64,000 nt of DNA from NCBI RefSeq assembly GCF_963678635.1, contig NC_087067.1:19891596-19955595 (forward strand), given 5' to 3'. A program made the position numbers and the translations under genes. Below the pieces are notes generated by a model that searched no databases, was not told the DNA's origin, and saw nothing but the letters and a program-made list of their open reading frames with translations. Each line of letters begins with the position of its first letter. The first letter of the stretch is position 1. The stretch is from Symsagittifera roscoffensis (Eukaryota; Xenacoelomorpha; Acoela; Convolutidae). Below are positions 58,371 through 64,000 of the stretch, piece by piece.

Positions 58371-59454
58371 CAAATGGTCAAAACCAAAATCAAAAAATGA
58401 GTTTGAGCTGTAACAAAAAAAACACTCTTAAACGAATCATTTTTGACATCAATCATCAATGGTCTGCTTTGTGGACATTTTTAAACGAAATTGTAACTGG
58501 CCATGATGCTCAGATGAGGTCGAAAAAAAATTAGAATGAAACCTTCTGTTCTATGACCAAATTTACCAAATTCATGAAAAGAAGAAGCAAAAATTTGACA
58601 AATGATTCGAAAAAATCCAGACAGAGAAATCTGAAACCTACAAGTTTAGGAAGTGCAGAAGTGCAACTATTTTTTCATGCAGAAAAAGAAATGAATCTTT
58701 TGACAAATATAACAAAATAGTTCAAGATCTCTGTAATTATAAATCAATAGAAATTCTGATGGTCAACAAAGTTTCAACCCTATATCATAAATACTTGCAA
58801 AATATACACAAAAAGATGTGGAGAAAATTTTGTTCATTTGCTCTTTGAAATTTTAAAAAAATGCAGATTCTATGTCCGGTGACCGTAGTAATATTTCGAA
58901 TTCGAGTATCATATAAATATCTTTTGATAGTATGATGGTATGATCTTGCCAAGATTCCCAAGATGAAGTCGATATGGATATCTTGTCAAGATCTTGTCTT
59001 GTGAGAAAAGCAAGCATGAGTTTTAAGCAATTGTTTGATCAACTTGAACTTCTCAGCAAGATCTAACCACATGTCACGGTTATCTCATCAACAGCTGGCA
59101 AGATCATGTCAGGATATCATGATACTTGGATAAATCAAGAGTAACCAGTATCGTGGTCAGATTTTCCAAGATGAAAACGCTGAGTTATTAACCATCTTTT
59201 TAATCTTGGTTCTGATGGATCTCGTAAAATTGGAGATCCTTTGCAAAAAATTGGCAACCAAATTGAGAAAAGAAGCGGTGGAACCCATCAGCCCCATCCC
59301 ATCTCCTTGGGCACACTACTGAGCTCAGGAATGTATATATAGTAAAATTTCAACGAAAATTATTACTAAAAAGGAAATTCATTGTCATAGTATTTTAACA
59401 TATCGACAACCATTTCAAATCAAGATTGCGCTTATACGAAGTATTTGTTTACAG
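58371..59454. other. Intron 3, 3' part; no gene seen
   Basis: AT-rich, stop-rich in all frames. Repeated gatcttg/caagatc words occur between 58940 and 59165. Ends in a pyrimidine-rich acceptor (tttgtttacag). Confidence 0.5.
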
Positions 59455-59607
59455 ATTGCACGCTAGAGTATGAAAGCGAAATTTTCTATTATGATAGAAA
59501 ACTTTGGGCTAGTGGGATTTATGCGTACGGAGAGGCACCTGGCGATGTGAAGGGCAAACGAGTTCATCTGCCACCTTATCCTCAATTTTTGTCGTTCATT
59601 GTGAAAG
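59455..59607 (+). CDS. GT11 fucosyltransferase-like gene, exon 4
   Basis: Acceptor tttgtttacag|at, donor gtgaaag|gtttgt; 153 bp, phase 1 to phase 1. Encodes a 51-residue stretch with YESEIFYYDRKLW, GDVKGKRVHLPPYPQF and SFIVK. The V-x-L-x-x-Y-P-Q element corresponds to the 'V-x-L/F-x-G-Y-x-x-S' strand of GT11 proteins that precedes the helix before motif HxRRxD. Here the usual glycine is proline. Only 153 bp of coding sequence stand alone between 17 kb and 3.4 kb introns. Confidence 0.65.
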
Positions 59608-59995
59608 GTTTGTCTAATTATTGTTAGTGTTAGGTGTTGAAGCTATCGAGAAAGGGTGATTGTTAAGTGGATTTAGTTAGTCGAATTTTCAATCAATCAG
59701 AATGCAGCAAAGTTAGAATTCTCAATGGAAACTCTGATGGTATAAACGCCAGCCTAAGGATAAGCCAGCCGATTTATCAATCAGCCCAAAATACGTGAAT
59801 TTTATATAATAGTTATGTAACAGTTACGAGGTTTATGCAAAACCATTTATGAGGTAACTTTTCGGCTGGCTTATATACGCGAGTCGAGGTGCTTGACACT
59901 TGCTTCGACTTTGAAATTCCACGGTCGAGAAGCAATTTTAAGTTGAGCAGAAAGTCGAAACATACCCGATTTTGGACGAGAGAGTCGAAACATAG

Positions 59996-60330
59996 GTCGA
60001 GCACAGTCAAAACATAAGTCGAGCACAGTACAAACATATTGCGAGCACTGGCGAAACAGAAGTCGAGCACGGTCGGAACATATGTCGAGCACAGTCGAAA
60101 TAGGTCAAGCACTGACGAAACATAAGTCGAGCACAGTCAAAACATAGGTCGAGCACAGTCGAAACATAAGTCGAGCACTGACGAAACATACCTCGAGCAC
60201 GTTCGAAACACCCCTCGAACACGGTCGACACACCCCTCGAACGCGGTCAAAACATTTCCTTCGAACACGGTCGAACCACCCCTCGAGCACGATCGAAACA
60301 TACCTCGAGCACCGTCGAAACATAACTCGA
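59996..60330. repeat. 22-bp minisatellite, about 15 copies
   Basis: Consensus gtcgagcacagtcgaaacata plus one base, with two sub-families: gagcacagtcgaaacata (60000-60185) and cgaacacggtcgacacaccc (60190-60300). Long open frames on the minus strand here are an artefact of the 22-bp period, since three units make 22 codons. Confidence 0.9.
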
Positions 60331-60656
60331 TAAAGGTACATACCCGGATTGCCAAAAAATGCTAGCCAAACTATTTTTCACTTGCATTTGAAAAATGCAA
60401 TCGAAAAAAAATTATAAATCTCTACAAAGAGGCAAGAAAAAATGTCGCCCTATCAGATTGATAAAGAAAACTATGAAAAGCTTGTGTCAAAAAACCTAAA
60501 TTTAAACCTCCAAAATTGAGGTAAAAACTAAACCAGACATTTTTTCACTGAAAGAAATTATACAGAGAAAATTATGTGATGCCAAAATTGCTCTCATATA
60601 ACCAAAACTGTTTGGGTTTCAAAACAATTTAATATAACTTTTGAAAAAAAAACTTT

Positions 60657-60714
60657 AAAATGCTTACCATACTACTTTGTACTATGAAAGTTGTATGGTA
60701 AGCATTTTTCCATA
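60657..60714. repeat. Short palindromic element (hairpin family)
   Basis: aaatgcttaccata and tatggtaagcattt form a 14-bp stem around a ~24-nt centre. Related termini recur at 61736-61852 and 62337-62395. Confidence 0.65.
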
Positions 60715-61185
60715 GCATGCATGTTTCAAACTCTATAATATGATTTTTATAATTCAGAGTTTGTTGCATAGATAAACCTGCGATTTTTTAGAGCTATTTC
60801 AGTAATTATTCCGTAGAAAATCATCGCTAAATCTTAAAAATTTTAACTCATTCTAGTAGCTTTCAAATGAGAGTTATAGGTTATAAGCTCTTTAGCTTTA
60901 GATTTTTTAAGGATTGATAGCACACAGGTAGCATGCAGGTCAATAAACCTCAAGTTTAGGGGAGTGAACCCCTGTTAGTGCAATATTTTGTCTCATTTCG
61001 ATAGGTTTTTTATCGCTGTTTCATTGCTGAAAATAAGCCAAATTAGAGATAATTATTGATAAAATTTGCTATTGTGGCAATGAACATCAATAAATCAGCG
61101 ATGGCAATCGCAGTTTTTTTTCACATTTTTATTGCAAACTTTCAATGTGAGCTCAACCCGGGAGGTCAAACAAACAAGTTTTTAA

Positions 61186-61405
61186 AAAAGATGGTCGGAA
61201 AAGTCGAGAAAGTTGAAACATATCGAACTTTGGTCGATATAGTAGAAACATATCTGAATTGGGTCGAACCAATCCGAACACTTTTTTTGGGTCGAGAAAA
61301 CCAAAACATAGCAAAATTTGGTCGAGAAAGTTGAAACATACCGAAATGTGAAATTTGGTCAAGAGGTCGACAGATACCGATTTTTGGTCGAGAATGTCGA
61401 AACAT
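61186..61405. repeat. Degenerate gtcgagaa...gaaacata repeats
   Basis: About seven spaced units containing ggtcga and gaaacata with period 20-36 bp, resembling the 22-bp minisatellite 0.9 kb upstream. It probably shares an origin, with longer and more diverged spacers (cgaacttt, cgaaattt). Confidence 0.7.
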
Positions 61406-61735
61406 AAATCAAGGACCTCGATCCGGGCGCTGCGCGCATTTCGGTAGGCTTATCCTTTGACTGGTTTATTTACTCTAAGAAATTCTAGTATTAAACTAAT
61501 TTACTGTTTTATTTAAAGAGGTGGATATTCTTTAATATACACCAAGGGGGATGGTTATGTAGACTCTGATTTTCTTATAGCTAGTTGTATTAATTGTATT
61601 TGTTTCAACTATGTTCAAGTCCGCCAAATAAATTCTGGTGATTTCTTCTGAACATTTTCTCAGTTTCTATCAGCCAATTTAGCGATAGCAGCAAATCAGA
61701 GCGCTATTAGAAGTTTTAAGTTCCACGGGTTGACA

Positions 61736-62400
61736 AAAATGCTTATCATACTATTTCATACTATTTCATAGACCAAAAAAAAATACTATGAAAATAGCAT
61801 GTTGAGCATTTATTTTTTTAATATTATGAAATATTATGATAGGCATTTTTTACATGGCCTGGAATCAGGGGCGGATCTAGAATTTTCTTCAAAAAATTTT
61901 CGAAAATTTGTCGACCTTTTTTTTAGGTCGACCGAATTGATTTTTCGAGCTCTCCCTAAGCACTGTTTAGTCCCTGTTTTGGCCAAACTTTCTGCGCCGC
62001 AGGCAAAATTTTGTAAAAAAAAAACAGGCCAAAAAGGTGTTTTTAGAAATTTTGACTAAAAAAATTCGCGTTTTTTCGACGCGCGCTCCCCCCTCAAAAT
62101 AAGTATATATTGGCGCCAAAGGCGCCTTTAGAAAAACTTTAGGGTCGGTCGGCCAAAAATGTATTGGGTCGGCAGGGGGTCGAATCCCTGAAAATCCCTG
62201 AGATAGATGGGGGCGTCCGCGCCCCCCCCCCCCCTAAATCCGACCCTGCCTGGAATTAAACAATAAGCTTTAAATAATGCAATTGTTAACAAAAAAATTG
62301 GAAGAAATCAGCATGAATACCATTTTTTAAACAATAAAACTGTATGATAAGCATTTTTTCATACTATGAATTTGTATGACAAGTATTTTTCTTTTATAAA
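61736..62400. mobile_element. Hairpin-type MITE family hosting a nested hAT MITE
   Basis: aaaaatgcttatcatactatttcatac (27 bp, here split as 61736-61752 and 61753-61762) is the inverse complement of the 61826-61852 region. A further related end, tatgataagcatttttt, is at 62345. The nested insertion lies between 61866 and 62248. Confidence 0.55.
61866..62248. mobile_element. hAT-type MITE, copy 3, with 8-bp target duplication
   Basis: 383 bp from caggggcggatctaga to taaatccgaccctg. Flanked by cctggaat at 61858-61865 and 62249-62256, a perfect 8-bp duplication. Contains an internal poly-C tract near the right end, as in copies 1 and 2. Non-autonomous. Confidence 0.85.
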
Positions 62401-63040
62401 CGTCAACCTGGGTCGTTTAAACTTTTTATGCTGCACTGTATTTTGAAATAAACGTAATTCATAACCGCAACCAGAGCGGCAAAAGACTAAGATCAGCAAG
62501 ACAAAGCATATTCTAGATAGTTTCCGAAAACGCGTTCGGATAAGAATGATTCGACCTCTTGATTATCTCCAGAATGCTTGTAATTCCAATTGCTGCTTCA
62601 AATACAATTTTTTTTACAATACGATAGTTATGTAGGTAAAATTTAGAAGTTAAAAGTTTCCCAAAGTTTTGTCTATGAATCTCTCATGACAAAATACAAA
62701 AGCTGAAAATTTCCCATCTGATCGATTTTCCCAAAAAGTTATACATCGCCCAGCGTTCATCAGAAGAATCTGTTTATGTATCATGGTTTTTTGAAAAAAT
62801 TAGATGGGTTGCAAGAATCGATCATCACTGCTCCATAGTTCTAAGTTAGATTTAGACCAATTATCCATGAGAGGGATCTCTTTTACTACCCCCCCCCCCT
62901 TTTGCAAGGGGGAGAGACCTGGGAGCACCGACCTTTTGACCGAAGGAAAAGGGGAACCGCTAGATTAAGTTATAGTTGGAATATGTTTTTGAATCAACGA
63001 GACCAATACGGATTTTTTCAGATTATAAATAATGTTTCAG

Positions 63041-63288
63041 GATACTACGCAGAATTCCGATCCAAGATGACGTTTAGAGATGATATTTTGAGTGACGCCC
63101 AGAAAACTTTCGACACCTTGAACGAAAAGAATAAATGTTCTAAAAAGACAAAATGCACAGTAGTTTATGTTCACATGCGAATGGCGGATTACACGCATCA
63201 TATGGAAGCCTTAAAATTAGGACCCGATGTCTTCAACAAGACGAATTACCTGCAAGAGGCTTTTAAACATGTCGACCAAAATCACAAG
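63041..63288 (+). CDS. GT11 fucosyltransferase-like gene, exon 5 (HxRRxD-equivalent motif)
   Basis: Acceptor aatgtttcag|ga, donor cacaag|gtaaac. With exon 4 it reads FIVK-GYYAEFRSKMTFRDDIL, the helix before the catalytic motif. It then has TVVYVHMRMADYTHHMEA, the position of the V-H-V-R-R-G-D-Y motif of alpha-1,2-fucosyltransferases, and ends TNYLQEAFKHVDQNHK, which matches the following Y-x-x-x-A helix. The second arginine of HxRRxD is methionine and the glycine alanine. Exit phase 0. The frame upstream of 63041 is open but is intron by homology. Confidence 0.8.
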
Positions 63289-63653
63289 GTAAACGCGGCA
63301 AAATCTTTCAGGCAAATTTCGATTTTAGTTTCCAAACAAAACAATTGGTGTCTGCAGTTTACAAACATGTTTATAAAGGAGGAGCTTCAGTGCTTTGGTG
63401 CACTAGCTATGTCGCTTGACAATCAAATGTAGGCGATTCGATGCCCAGCATAATCCATGGGCTTTGCTCGAGGGCGAGGCATTGTTAACCAGCCCAGAAA
63501 AATAATTTTAAAAGCATGTAATTCTATTTTAACCAGGAGCGCAAGAGGTATTGTTCGTATAGGGCAGAACAGCTAGCGTGTAGGTATTTTCCTCCTGTAC
63601 AAAACGTCAACTTAATTAAAAATTTATTCTAAATCTAAGAGTTTCTATTTCAG

Positions 63654-63798
63654 AATCCAATTTTCTACGTGGTTGGCTTTAAAAACGAAGAGGTTGCTGA
63701 TTTTTTCAAAAAGAAAGAAAAAGAGTTCAAGCGTTACAAAGTAGTACTGGTGGCTCCACATGAAGAAACGATCCTGCCAAAAAGAAAAACTTTAGCAG
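63654..63798 (+). CDS. GT11 fucosyltransferase-like gene, exon 6 (end uncertain)
   Basis: Acceptor tctatttcag|aa, phase 0. NPIFYVVGFKNEEVADFFKK corresponds to the strand and helix after the HxRRxD block (P-I-F-V-V-T-S-x-x-x-x-W). VVLVAPHEE is the next strand. I place the donor at tttagcag|gttgta, but it could lie earlier. The D-x-x-L-L-x-x-C and S-x-F/T-x-W-W blocks expected next are not in the window. The frame runs on to 63887 into sequence resembling a decayed hAT-type MITE end (ctcctaaatccgctactg, 63915-63932). Confidence 0.65.
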
Positions 63799-64000
63799 GT
63801 TGTATTATCGATTATTCTTTTAGTCATCTATTAGTTCAAAAGCTCACGAGAAGGGGGCTGCAATCTCCTACTCGAAATTTATCCTGAAAATTGGGGCAGC
63901 CTCAAACCCCCAAACTCCTAAATCCGCTACTGAATTGGTACTTTCAAAATTTATTGACAGAATATTTTTGGGCACCGGAATTTAACCGTCAACATCTCTA

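Noticed and set aside
59996-60330. CRISPR-like array
   Set aside because: Repeats are adjacent with no unique spacers, units vary, and the context is eukaryotic.
59813-60355. Four overlapping minus-strand ORFs of 72-99 codons
   Set aside because: Produced by the 22-bp minisatellite, where stop-free frames follow from the repeat period.
62902-63040. Upstream part of the 176-codon frame as coding sequence
   Set aside because: GT11 similarity starts at 63041 immediately after a tttcag acceptor, and exon 4 joins there in phase.

Overview
The window is eukaryotic, animal-like DNA. It has spliced genes with GT-AG introns and pyrimidine-rich TTTCAG-type acceptors, AT-rich introns, abundant LTR retrotransposon remains, hAT-type miniature elements, minisatellites and kilobase-scale tandem repeats. 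An invertebrate (arthropod or similar) fits best, but no single feature fixes the species. No rRNA, tRNA, CRISPR array or bacterial operon was seen.

Layout. (1) 1-13618, plus strand: the 3' part of a very large retroelement ORF (element A). It enters from the left edge, and inside it lies a recent tandem array (885-9473) of 1743-bp units. The unit is exactly 581 codons, so all copies share one frame, each closed by a single TAA. Downstream the ORF decays through a few stops and frameshifts to 13618. (2) 13619-15933: non-coding spacer between two convergent elements. (3) 15934-26640, minus strand: element B, a decayed Ty3/gypsy-like element. In transcription order it has an RNase H remnant, a long acidic linker, an integrase, an integrase C-terminal region, a macro-domain ORF, and then a huge gag-like ORF homologous to element A that includes a GDSL/SGNH-hydrolase-like segment. 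(4) 26640-33250: degenerate TE graveyard with a GIY-YIG-like remnant, an adenain-like cysteine-protease fragment, and a truncated minus-strand LTR element.

(5) 33605-63798 and beyond, plus strand: what I reconstruct as one host gene, a GT11 (alpha-1,2-fucosyltransferase-like) Golgi enzyme. Its proposed exons are 33605-33809 (signal anchor), 41858-42067 (GRLGNQ motif), 42271-42405, 59455-59607, 63041-63288 (HxRRxD-equivalent motif) and 63654-~63798. All junction phases agree. The gene continues past the right edge.

(6) The large introns are filled with repeats. Intron 1 holds about four copies of a 1.55-kb tandem repeat and hAT-type MITEs. Intron 3 holds a degenerate Ty3/gypsy element (protease, RT, RNase H, integrase, envelope-position ORF, LTRs). 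Intron 4 holds 22-bp minisatellites, hairpin elements and a nested hAT MITE with a perfect 8-bp target duplication.

Most apparent ORFs are transposon-derived and many are broken. The strongest candidates for something undescribed are the retroelement lineage combining pol with macro and SGNH domains, its in-frame 1743-bp amplification, and the unusual GT11 gene.
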